A stretch of 64,000 bases of DNA from Marinobacter panjinensis (GTDB lineage Bacteria; Pseudomonadota; Gammaproteobacteria; Pseudomonadales; Oleiphilaceae): assembly GCF_005298175.1 (NCBI RefSeq), contig NZ_SZYH01000002.1, forward strand, positions 248,001 to 312,000, written 5' to 3'. Every line of letters begins with the position of its first letter. The stretch's first letter is position 1. The notes under the pieces were generated by a model. That model was not told where the DNA came from. It ran no database searches and saw only the letters and a list, made by a program, of their open reading frames with translations. Shown in pieces: positions 19,009 to 27,103 of this stretch. The translations under genes and the position numbers were made by a program.

Positions 19009-19776
19009 GTGCATAATAAGCCTGCCGTTCTGTTTGACGAGTCTCATTGCGAGCAATGCGCTTGTGGAGAAGGCCTCGATTTTGCGTTTACCTTCGCCTT
19101 CCAGCCGATCGTGGATATCACCAGTGAGAGCGTGTACGCATACGAAGCCCTGGTTCGGGGGCCGGAGGGCGAGGGGGCATACAGTGTTCTCTCGAAGGTG
19201 AACGAGAAAAACCGCTACTCCTTTGACCAGATATGCCGGGTAAAAGCCGTAAAGCTGGCGGCACGTCTGGGTATGGAAACCAGGCTGAGCATCAACTTCA
19301 TGCCCAATGCGGTGTATAACCCCGAGTATTGCATCAGGACCACGCTCGCTGCCGCGCAAACGTACAAATTTGATACCCGCAAAATCATTTTTGAACTGAT
19401 CGAGACCGAGGACCTGTCTTCGCTTGATCATCTGGTGAATATCATCAATTCCTACAAGGAGATGGGGTTCCATACGGCCTTGGATGACTTTGGCGCCGGT
19501 TATTCGCGCTACAATATCCTGATCGCCAGTCCGCCAAACCTGCTGAAGCTTGATATGGCCCTGGTGCGAGACGTTCATAAAGAGCCGAACAAGCAGGCAG
19601 TGGTAGCTGGTATCATTACAATGATGACGCAGCTCGGCGGGCGAATCGTGGCTGAAGGCGTGGAAGAAAAGGAAGAGTATTTCTGGCTGCGGTCTCAGGG
19701 TATTACGCTGTTCCAGGGGTATCTGTTCGCCAAGCCGGGGTTTGAGTGCCTGCCGAAGCCTTACTTTCCCTGTTAG
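19009..19776 (+). CDS. Stand-alone EAL domain protein
   Basis: A 255-residue cytoplasmic EAL protein with only a short N-terminal cap. All catalytic signatures are present: EALVR (Glu46), NFMPN, ELIETE, LDDFGAGYS, KLD, AEGVEE and FQGY, so c-di-GMP hydrolysis is likely. The N-terminus carries CEQCACGEG near residue 14, a cysteine cluster that could bind metal or sense redox. The start is a GTG preceded by TGGAG. A small membrane-protein gene follows after 21 bases and may be co-transcribed. Confidence 0.82.
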   Translation: MHNKPAVLFDESHCEQCACGEGLDFAFTFAFQPIVDITSESVYAYEALVRGPEGEGAYSVLSKVNEKNRYSFDQICRVKAVKLAARLGMETRLSINFMPNAVYNPEYCIRTTLAAAQTYKFDTRKIIFELIETEDLSSLDHLVNIINSYKEMGFHTALDDFGAGYSRYNILIASPPNLLKLDMALVRDVHKEPNKQAVVAGIITMMTQLGGRIVAEGVEEKEEYFWLRSQGITLFQGYLFAKPGFECLPKPYFPC

Positions 19777-19797
19777 AAAAGCATCTGAGGATCAACT

Positions 19798-20154
19798 TTG
19801 TTCTATCGCCTGATTACCATCGTTGGCGGACTCATTTTCGTCATTGTCCTGTTCGCCCTGATCTGGTTCTTCTGCAAACAGTTTCTGCTTCGCCACGGCG
19901 TCAAAGATCAGGTGTCCGACCGTGCCACAGAACTGGCCACCTGGACATTTGCCGGCGTGGGTGTGGGCCTGGTATTCGCGGTTATGGGTGCCTTTGTCCT
20001 TGGCCCCTGGGCTTTCTACCGCACCCTGCGGGGCCATGATGCGCCGGTGTCCGACGGTGCCGCCATCTGGTGGGGTTTTGGTATTGTCGCCGCCTCGCTG
20101 GGCATCACAGCCGCAGGTTTCCTCGGGTTCCTGAAGCTGGTTGGTGCCTTTTAG
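19798..20154 (+). CDS. Small inner-membrane protein, unknown
   Basis: A 118-residue protein with three predicted membrane helices: residues about 4-26 (LITIVGGLIFVIVLFALIWF), about 48-72, and about 88-115. The start is TTG, supported by a GAGG 8 bases upstream. No recognised domain. It follows the EAL gene closely and ends nine bases before the convergent LysR gene. Confidence 0.6.
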   Translation: MFYRLITIVGGLIFVIVLFALIWFFCKQFLLRHGVKDQVSDRATELATWTFAGVGVGLVFAVMGAFVLGPWAFYRTLRGHDAPVSDGAAIWWGFGIVAASLGITAAGFLGFLKLVGAF

Positions 20155-20163
20155 CGTCAGCAT

Positions 20164-21057
20164 TCAGGCAATACTGTTCAGTTGCTCTCGGAACCAGATC
20201 AGCGCCGGCTCCCTTTCATAGGCCTTGTGCCAGTATAAGTGCACATCGATAGCCGGCAGGTCTGCGGGGGCGGTGTGAATGTCGATGTCGGCACGCTCGG
20301 CGATAATGCGAGCGTAGTTCTCCGGCATGGTCAACAGCAGGTCGGTTCCTTCTGCTACCCGGCAGGCGGCGTAATAGTGCTGGCACCTCAGCCGGATGTT
20401 GCGCTGCACCCCGAACCGCGACAGCTCGAAATCCTCGATGCCCGGCCCCTCAGAGCGGGACGATACCAGCACATGCTTTGCCTCAAGGTACTTGTCCATG
20501 GTCAGCTCACCGCCGATCAGCGGGTGCCCCTTTCTTGCCAGTACGACAAGCCGGTCTCGTCGTAGAAGCTCATGGGCGGTCTGGTTGCTGACCGGCAGCA
20601 GTACATCCACCGCAAAATCCAGCTTTCCTGCTGCCAGCTGGGTCTCCATATCTCTCCGTGGCACCCTCTGGCTGACAATCTCCAGCTCCGGATAGCTCTC
20701 CAGTCGGCCCATCAGCTTTGGTAAAAAGGTGGACTCAAGAATGTCCCGCAATGCCAGCGAGTAGGTTTTGCGCTGGTTGACAGGATCGAAGGCGTGGAAC
20801 TGATTTACCGCGCTCTGTATCTGGGTCAAACCCGGACGCATGGATTCCAGAAAGCGACGGGCCAGGGGCGTGGGCACCATCTGGTTGCCCTGGCGGCTGA
20901 ACAGTGGGTCATCGAAATGCTCCCGCAACCGTGACAGGGAATGGCTTACCGCCGGCTGGGTAAGGTGCAGGGCCCTGGCCGCCCGGGTCAGGCTCCCTTC
21001 CCGGTAAATGGTGTCGAATACGTGCAGCAGGTTCAGGTCCAGCCGGTTGAGCGCCAC
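20164..21057 (-). CDS. LysR-family transcriptional regulator
   Basis: A 297-residue regulator. The first about 60 residues form the winged helix (LNLLHVFDTIYREGSLTRAA, TQPAVSHSLSRLR), and the rest is a LysR effector-binding domain. It is divergent from the acyl-CoA dehydrogenase gene across 120 bases, the usual arrangement for a LysR protein controlling the adjacent operon. I infer it regulates the fatty-acid catabolism cluster 21178-26017. The ligand is unknown, perhaps an acyl-CoA. Confidence 0.88.
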   Translation of the reverse strand: MALNRLDLNLLHVFDTIYREGSLTRAARALHLTQPAVSHSLSRLREHFDDPLFSRQGNQMVPTPLARRFLESMRPGLTQIQSAVNQFHAFDPVNQRKTYSLALRDILESTFLPKLMGRLESYPELEIVSQRVPRRDMETQLAAGKLDFAVDVLLPVSNQTAHELLRRDRLVVLARKGHPLIGGELTMDKYLEAKHVLVSSRSEGPGIEDFELSRFGVQRNIRLRCQHYYAACRVAEGTDLLLTMPENYARIIAERADIDIHTAPADLPAIDVHLYWHKAYEREPALIWFREQLNSIA

Positions 21058-21177
21058 AAGTGCCTCCTGTTTGCGAATAAACAGATCTTATAATAAAGGA
21101 TAAGAATAATTCAGTCGCGTAATAGTTGGGGGAAATCTAGACTGGTGCCATATCGGTCAAACCACGAGGATACGGCG

Positions 21178-22389
21178 ATGGATTTCAATATTTCCGAAAA
21201 AGGCCAGGACTATCTCAAGCGCGTCAAAACCTTCATGAAGGAAGAGATCTTTCCCATTGAAGAGCAGTACCACAAGGAGCTGATGGCAAAGGAAAACCCC
21301 TGGGTCGTGCTGCCTGTCATCAAGGAACTGAAGGAAAAAGCCAGGGCCCAGGGCCTGTGGAACATGTTCTTTCCGGACGAAAAGAACGGTTGTGGCTTGC
21401 TGAACTCCGACTACGCCCTGATTGCCGAAGAAACCGGCCGCAGTTTTATCGCCCCGGAAATCTTCAACTGCAACGCGCCGGACACCGGCAACATGGAAGT
21501 GCTGATCCATTACGGCTCCGACGAACAGAAAGCCGAATGGCTGCCCCGCCTGCAAAGCGGTGAGGTCCGCTCCGCGTTCTGCATGACAGAGCCGGGCGTC
21601 GCCTCTTCCGACGCTACCAACATGGAAGCCACGGCCATCGTGGAAGGCGATGAGGTTGTCCTCAACGGCCGCAAGTGGTGGAGCACCGGTGTTGGCCACC
21701 CGGACTGCAAGGTCGCCATCTTCATGGGCCTGACCGATCCGGATGCCCACAAACACCGCCGCCACTCCATGGTGCTGGTGCCGTTGGACACTCCCGGCGT
21801 CAAAATCGAACGTATGCTGCCGGTATTCGGCGCCTATGATGAGCCTTATGGCCACGGCGTTGTCTCTTTCGAGAACGTGCGCCTGCCAAAGAGCGCCTTC
21901 ATTGCTGGCCCGGGCCGCGGTTTCGAGATCGCACAAGGCCGTCTGGGACCTGGCCGCGTACACCATTGCATGCGGGCCATTGGTGCCGCGGAACGTACAC
22001 TTGAATTGCTGATCAAACGCGCCACCAGCCGCGAGGCGTTTGGTCGCCCGCTTGCCAAACTGGGCGGCAACCCGGACATCATTGCCAATGCGCGTATGTC
22101 GATTGAGCAGGCTCGTCTGCTGACATTGAAATGTGCCTGGGCTCTGGATACCAAGGGTATTTCGGGTGCCTTGCAGGAAGTGTCGATGATCAAGGCGGTG
22201 ATTCCCAAGATGCTGCAGCAAATTGTGGATGATGCCATTCAAATTCACGGAGGTGCCGGTGTCAGCGATGACGATTTCCCTCTGACCCAGCTGTTCGCCT
22301 ATGCTCGGGTTCTGCGCCTGGCCGATGGCCCGGACGAGGTTCATCGGGCGATGGTTACTCGCCTTGAGCTGGCTAAATACCGGAAGTGA
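21178..22389 (+). CDS. Acyl-CoA dehydrogenase
   Basis: A 403-residue FAD-dependent dehydrogenase that would introduce the 2,3 double bond in an acyl-CoA. Recognisable segments are AFCMTEPGVASSDATN (flavin/substrate site), the RNA-like GRKWWSTG, the FGRPLAKLGG stretch and QIHGGAGVSDDD near the C-terminus. The frame is open from 21145, but GAGGA at 21166-21170 supports the ATG at 21178. It resembles the dehydrogenase half of ACAD10/ACAD11, and an APH-like kinase gene lies two genes downstream, so hydroxyacyl-CoA substrates should be considered. Confidence 0.85.
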   Translation: MDFNISEKGQDYLKRVKTFMKEEIFPIEEQYHKELMAKENPWVVLPVIKELKEKARAQGLWNMFFPDEKNGCGLLNSDYALIAEETGRSFIAPEIFNCNAPDTGNMEVLIHYGSDEQKAEWLPRLQSGEVRSAFCMTEPGVASSDATNMEATAIVEGDEVVLNGRKWWSTGVGHPDCKVAIFMGLTDPDAHKHRRHSMVLVPLDTPGVKIERMLPVFGAYDEPYGHGVVSFENVRLPKSAFIAGPGRGFEIAQGRLGPGRVHHCMRAIGAAERTLELLIKRATSREAFGRPLAKLGGNPDIIANARMSIEQARLLTLKCAWALDTKGISGALQEVSMIKAVIPKMLQQIVDDAIQIHGGAGVSDDDFPLTQLFAYARVLRLADGPDEVHRAMVTRLELAKYRK

Positions 22390-22409
22390 GCCCGCTAATT
22401 TCGGAGTGT

Positions 22410-22517
22410 GAGCGAACGGACGGGGCATTCTGAAACACGCTCAAGCACGTCCATGTGGCGCTTGAGCTCCGCCATCCATGGCTCCGCACAGTTTCAGAAC
22501 GCCCCGTCCGTCCGCTC
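22410..22517. repeat. Structured inverted-repeat element between operon genes
   Basis: Arms of 27 bases at 22410-22436 and 22491-22517 are complementary with two mismatches. Inside the 54-base interior is a second hairpin, GCTCAAGC (22439-22446) with GCTTGAGC (22460-22467), and a palindrome GCCATCCATGGC (22471-22482). The whole could fold as a three-way junction. It sits in the 229-base gap between the acyl-CoA dehydrogenase and the first SDR gene. It could be a dispersed repeat (MITE-like or REP-like), an attenuator, or an RNA-processing site. I see no second copy in the window. Confidence 0.7.
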
Positions 22518-22618
22518 AGTCGAACTTTGGGAGTCGGACCTCAGCGCGTTCCGCCCCCAGCTCTCGCGCGGATTCAGATAGAACGAACTCAGATAACTAA
22601 GACAACGGTGAAACACAG

Positions 22619-23434
22619 ATGACACAGCGAGTATTTATAACCGGCGGGGCCAATGGCCTGGGCCGGGCGATTGCGTTGAAGTATGCCAAAGAGGGAGCCA
22701 GGGTCTGCATTGGTGACATTAACCCGGAGCAGGGTGTTGCGGTAGAGCAGGAGATTAACAACGCCGGAGGCGAAGGTTACTTTGTTGAGTGCGATGTTCG
22801 GCGGCTGACGGACCTGGAGAAGATCTGTGCGGACTTGACCAATAAATGGGGTGGGGTGGACGTTGTGGTGAATAACGCCGGCGTTGCCTCCGCAGGCTCC
22901 ATTGAAGACACCACCATGGCCGACTGGGAATGGATCATGGATATCAACGTGCTGGGTGTGGTCCGGGGCTGCAAGGCCTTTACCCCGCAGTTCAAGAAAC
23001 AGGGCGCCGGTGCGTTCGTGAATATCGCCTCCATGGCAGGGCTCATGCTCGCGCCGCTGATGGGCAGCTACAATGTATCCAAGGCAGGTGTGATTGCGCT
23101 TTCGGAAACCCTGAGCCAGGAACTGAGAGACTCCGGTATACACGTCAGCTGCGTATGCCCGGCGTTTTTCCAGACCAATCTGACCAGCAGCATGCGGTCG
23201 GATATTCCCGGTATTCAGCAGAACGTCAACAAATTGATGAAGCGCTCCACCATCACCGCTGAGGATGTGGCGGACGATATCATCCGCTCGGTAGAAAAAG
23301 GTGATTTCTGGGTACTGCCCCACGCCAAGGAGCGTCGTATGTGGATGGTCAAGCGCCACGCGCCCAAGGCGTTTGACTGGCTGATGCACCAGGAGAGCAA
23401 GCGCTGGATGAAGAAAATGGGCGGCAAGGGCTGA
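22619..23434 (+). CDS. Short-chain dehydrogenase/reductase
   Basis: A 271-residue classical SDR. TGGANGLGRA near residue 8 is the cofactor site, NNAG follows, and the YNVSK catalytic pair is Tyr151/Lys155. The C-terminus is long and basic (HQESKRWMKKMGGKG), which may contact membranes. It belongs to the acyl-CoA dehydrogenase cluster, where a dehydrogenase acting on a hydroxyl or keto group of the acyl chain would fit. Ribosome-binding site is weak. Confidence 0.82.
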   Translation: MTQRVFITGGANGLGRAIALKYAKEGARVCIGDINPEQGVAVEQEINNAGGEGYFVECDVRRLTDLEKICADLTNKWGGVDVVVNNAGVASAGSIEDTTMADWEWIMDINVLGVVRGCKAFTPQFKKQGAGAFVNIASMAGLMLAPLMGSYNVSKAGVIALSETLSQELRDSGIHVSCVCPAFFQTNLTSSMRSDIPGIQQNVNKLMKRSTITAEDVADDIIRSVEKGDFWVLPHAKERRMWMVKRHAPKAFDWLMHQESKRWMKKMGGKG

Positions 23435-23476
23435 ACACCGCCTGCTGCCATATTGATAACCAGAGGAGAGCCCTGA

Positions 23477-24541
23477 ATGACCCAGATCGACCAGGCTGTT
23501 GATATCCGCGAAGGTGAAGAGCTGGATGTCGCGGCTGTTGACCGCTTCATGAAGCAGGCCATTCCGGACCTGGAAGGCGCGCCTGCGATCAAGCAGTACC
23601 CCGGCGGTGCTTCCAATCTGACCTACCAGGTGGATTACGGCGACCGCTCCTACGTATTGCGCCGGCCGCCATTCGGCAAGATTGCCAAGTCCGCCCACGA
23701 CATGCTGCGGGAAGCGAAGGTGATGCGGGCGCTCAAGCCCGAATTTCCCTACGTTCCCGATATCGTCGCGATCTGCGACGACCACGATGTGCTGGGTTGC
23801 GATTTCTACGTGATGGAGCGTCTGAAGGGCATCATCCTGCGCCAGGATTTTCCCAAGGACTTCGAGCTCAGCGAGGCGGATACCCGCAAGCTGTGCCTGA
23901 ACGTGATCGACAAATTGGTCGATCTGCATAATGTAGATGCGAAAGCCACCGGCCTGGACAAGCTGGGCAAGGGCGCCGGTTATGTACAACGCCAGATTGG
24001 CGGCTGGAGTGACCGTTTCCGCAAGGCGAAAACCGATGACGTGGGTGACTTTGAAACCGTCATGGGCTGGCTGAACGACAAGATGCCGGACGACATTGCC
24101 CAGGTGGTTATTCACAACGACTATCGCTTCGACAACGTGGTGCTGAACCCGGACAACCCGTTCGAGGTTATCGGTGTGCTGGACTGGGAAATGGCCACCA
24201 TTGGAGACCCGCTGATGGACCTGGGTAACAGCCTGGCCTACTGGATCGAGGCAGACGATGAAGGCCCGTTCCAGATGCTGCGCCGGCAACCCACCCACCG
24301 CCCGGGCATGCTGACCCGCAAGGAAGTGGTCGCTTACTACGCTGAAAAGTCCGGCCTGAAAATCGACAACTTCGACTTCTATGAAATCTATGGCCTGTTC
24401 CGGCTGGCGGTGATTGTCCAGCAGATCTATTACCGCTTTTACCATGGCCAGACCAAAGACAAGCGCTTCGCCGCCTTTGGTCATGCCGCCAATTATCTGG
24501 AGAAGCGTTGCCAACGACTGATCGAAGCGAGTGACCTGTAA
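23477..24541 (+). CDS. Phosphotransferase-family protein (APH/ACAD10-11 kinase type)
   Basis: A 354-residue protein of the aminoglycoside phosphotransferase/choline kinase fold. The kinase motifs are intact: VIHNDYRFDN (His213, Asp215) and LDWEMATIGDP (metal Asp236). In ACAD10/ACAD11 and in the LvaA protein of levulinate catabolism this fold phosphorylates the 4-hydroxyl of a hydroxyacyl-CoA so that it can be eliminated. Its position beside an acyl-CoA dehydrogenase and two SDRs supports that role over antibiotic resistance. An AGAGGAGAG precedes the ATG. Its stop overlaps the next start as TAATG. Confidence 0.82.
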   Translation: MTQIDQAVDIREGEELDVAAVDRFMKQAIPDLEGAPAIKQYPGGASNLTYQVDYGDRSYVLRRPPFGKIAKSAHDMLREAKVMRALKPEFPYVPDIVAICDDHDVLGCDFYVMERLKGIILRQDFPKDFELSEADTRKLCLNVIDKLVDLHNVDAKATGLDKLGKGAGYVQRQIGGWSDRFRKAKTDDVGDFETVMGWLNDKMPDDIAQVVIHNDYRFDNVVLNPDNPFEVIGVLDWEMATIGDPLMDLGNSLAYWIEADDEGPFQMLRRQPTHRPGMLTRKEVVAYYAEKSGLKIDNFDFYEIYGLFRLAVIVQQIYYRFYHGQTKDKRFAAFGHAANYLEKRCQRLIEASDL

Positions 24542-25230
24542 TGGCAACGATCTATCTGATTCGCCACGGTCAGGCCAGTTTCGGCAAGGAAAACTACGAC
24601 CAGCTGTCGCCCCGGGGGTGGGAGCAGGGCCGTGTTCTTGGCCGATGGTTCGCCGGGAAGGTAACGCCCAGTGCGGTGTTTGGCGGCAACATGGAGCGCC
24701 ACCGGGAAACCGTAGAGGCCCTTGCCAGTGGCTACGGCGACACCCTCCCGGACATGCAGGCGGTTGAGGGTTTCAATGAGTTTGACCATACCCAGGTGGT
24801 TGAGCGCCTGCGCCCCGAATGGGAAAACCGTGAGCGTATGGCGAGGGACCTGGCCGCATTCCCCAAACCCGCGAGAGCGTTCCAGCAGGTCTTCGAGGAA
24901 GCCATGGTTCGCTGGGTCAGTGGCGAGCACGATAACGAGTACGCCGAAACCTGGGGCGATTTCCGCGAGCGGGTGATCACATCCCTGGAGCAGCTGATTG
25001 AATACGCAGACGGTGGTGACACCCTGGTGTCCACCTCTGGCGGTCCCATTGCCGTCATCGCCCAACACCTGCTGCAACTGAGCGATCACAAGGCACTGGA
25101 AATGAATTCCGTCATCGCCAACACCAGTGTCACACGGATCCTGCACTCCGGGGCCCGTCGCAGCCTCGCGGTGTTCAATAATTACAGTCACCTGGAAGCG
25201 GAAGACGCCTCCCTGGTGACTTTCCGATAA
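24541..25230 (+). CDS. Histidine phosphatase family protein
   Basis: A 229-residue protein of the phosphoglycerate-mutase-like fold. The N-terminal LIRHGQAS holds the phosphoacceptor histidine and the RHRE segment near residue 50 fits the fold. The second catalytic histidine, normally in a SHGG-type motif, is replaced: the equivalent stretch reads STSGGP (near residue 165). It may therefore be a weak phosphatase or a binding protein. It is coupled to the kinase gene by overlapping stop and start, so a role in removing or recycling the phosphate added by that kinase is possible but unproven. Confidence 0.78.
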   Translation: MATIYLIRHGQASFGKENYDQLSPRGWEQGRVLGRWFAGKVTPSAVFGGNMERHRETVEALASGYGDTLPDMQAVEGFNEFDHTQVVERLRPEWENRERMARDLAAFPKPARAFQQVFEEAMVRWVSGEHDNEYAETWGDFRERVITSLEQLIEYADGGDTLVSTSGGPIAVIAQHLLQLSDHKALEMNSVIANTSVTRILHSGARRSLAVFNNYSHLEAEDASLVTFR

Positions 25231-25246
25231 CAAATTGAGGTGAAGA

Positions 25247-26017
25247 ATGAGCAAGCAAGACCTGTTTGACCTGAGCGGCAAAGTGGCCCTGATCACCGGT
25301 GCCAGCCGTGGTATTGGCGAGAGTATCGCCCGCACCCTGGCCAACTATGGCGCCCACGTGATCGTCAGCAGCCGCAAGATTGATGGCTGCGAGGCCGTGG
25401 CCGGCAGCATCCGCGAGGCGGGTGGCAGCGCAGAAGCCTATGCCTGCCATATCGGAGAAATGGACCAGATTGAAGACATCTGGCAACACATCGAATCAAA
25501 GCACGGCAAGCTGGACATCCTGGTGAACAACGCGGCGGCCAACCCCTATTTCGGCCCCATAGAGGACACCGATCTGGGTGCCTATCACAAGACCGTGGAC
25601 GTGAACATTCGCGGGTATTTCTTCATGTGTGCCCGTGGCGCCCAGATCATGAAGAAGAATGGCGGCGGGTCCATCATTAACGTGGCGTCTGTAAACGGGG
25701 TGAATCCTGGCCACTTCCAGGGCATCTACTCGGTAACCAAGGCGGCGGTTATTTCCATGACCAAATCGTTTGCCATGGAACTGGGACAGCAGAATGTGCG
25801 GGTGAACGCCCTGTTACCGGGGCTGACCGACACCAAATTTGCCAGTGCGCTGACCAGCAACGAAGCCATCAAGAAGCAGGCCATGGCCCACATTCCGATG
25901 AAGCGGGTGGCGGATCCGGACGAGATGGCAGGTACGGTTCTATATCTGGCCTCCGGTGCCTCCAGCTATACCACAGGCACCTGCATTAATGTGGACGGCG
26001 GCTATCTGACAATCTGA
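25247..26017 (+). CDS. Short-chain dehydrogenase/reductase
   Basis: A 256-residue classical SDR with TGASRGIGES near residue 18, NNAA, catalytic YSVTK near residue 159, and the C-terminal VDGGYLTI common in the FabG-like group. It is the last gene of the cluster, starting 16 bases after the histidine phosphatase. Together with the first SDR it gives the cluster two independent keto/hydroxy steps. Substrate unknown. Confidence 0.83.
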   Translation: MSKQDLFDLSGKVALITGASRGIGESIARTLANYGAHVIVSSRKIDGCEAVAGSIREAGGSAEAYACHIGEMDQIEDIWQHIESKHGKLDILVNNAAANPYFGPIEDTDLGAYHKTVDVNIRGYFFMCARGAQIMKKNGGGSIINVASVNGVNPGHFQGIYSVTKAAVISMTKSFAMELGQQNVRVNALLPGLTDTKFASALTSNEAIKKQAMAHIPMKRVADPDEMAGTVLYLASGASSYTTGTCINVDGGYLTI

Positions 26018-26019
26018 CC

Positions 26020-26889
26020 TCAGTTGCTCGTGTTTTCGGTATCCTCGCCGACACAGGCGAGGGTATCGAAGTCTCCCTTCAGTTCTGAAGCCCGCCCCAA
26101 CAGATGATCAAGGTGGCGCTGGTCCGCCTGTTGTAAAAGGTCTGTCATCAGCTCTGCTATGGCAGTTCGGCTGTCGTCCATCATCTGTTGATAACGTTCC
26201 CCACGGACTTCTTCGTTATTGTCGATCAGGTAACCGATACGGTCGCTGAAACGGTCGCTGTCCCTCTCTTCCAGGGCATCCAGCAACGCCTCCTGCCAGT
26301 TGCGCCGGCCTTCCAGCCAGATTTCCGTCTGTTTACCCCGGGCTTTTGACCACCTGCTGACGGTTGCCAGCTGACTGTCATTCAGTGGGCCCAGCCAGCG
26401 CTCGACCCGCTCCGTGGTGCGCTCAGCCCGGGCTGCCCGGGTCTGTTCCGGGTTATCCGCCAGAAGTTCGTCTTCCAGTTCCTGCTGGCTTTCCTTCATG
26501 TTCTCAGCGAGCTGGCGGACCTGCTCATCGGTCAGACTCGCCAGAAGCCGTGCAGCGGCAGGTTTGGCCCGATCCATCAGTGGCGGGAAGAAAGCAAACA
26601 GTTTCTCCTGATGCCAGGCCACCGTCGACTCATCAAGGTCGCCGGAACGTACGTCGCTTTTGAGCCGGGTAAGCCATTGGGAATATTGCGGCAGTTCGGT
26701 GCTGCAATGCCACTGGCGAAGGTTCCGTATGTCCCGTTCCAGCCGGGATTCCTGCTCCGATGTCATGGGGATGTAGTCATCCACCCACCAGACGATGCCC
26801 CAGTCCGCGTAGCGATATGCCAGTTTGGTGGAGCTGCACCCTGCCAGTACCAGCAGGCTGAATAACGTAATGAATAGATAGCGGCCCAT
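26020..26889 (-). CDS. DUF6279 family lipoprotein
   Basis: A 289-residue exported lipoprotein. The signal sequence ends in a lipobox LAGC at about Cys18. The mature protein is hydrophilic and largely helical, starting with YRYADWGIVWWVDDYI, the recognisable start of DUF6279 proteins. Function unknown. The stop lies two bases from the stop of the convergent SDR gene. Confidence 0.75.
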   Translation of the reverse strand: MGRYLFITLFSLLVLAGCSSTKLAYRYADWGIVWWVDDYIPMTSEQESRLERDIRNLRQWHCSTELPQYSQWLTRLKSDVRSGDLDESTVAWHQEKLFAFFPPLMDRAKPAAARLLASLTDEQVRQLAENMKESQQELEDELLADNPEQTRAARAERTTERVERWLGPLNDSQLATVSRWSKARGKQTEIWLEGRRNWQEALLDALEERDSDRFSDRIGYLIDNNEEVRGERYQQMMDDSRTAIAELMTDLLQQADQRHLDHLLGRASELKGDFDTLACVGEDTENTSN

Positions 26890-27103
26890 AAATTCCTGCC
26901 CTGGTAATTTCTCTGAACCATACGTTGATTGACGGCTTTCAGATGGAGTTCACGAACAATCATGTGAATTGTCAAATTTTGTAAATCCGATTTCGGCGCA
27001 CACCCGTAAGTTGCTTTTACGTACAGGTCAGGGACTGAATCTGTGCAGGTTCGAACCACATTTGCACATCTCAATGACTAATCTGCATTAAAGGAGCAGA
27101 ACA

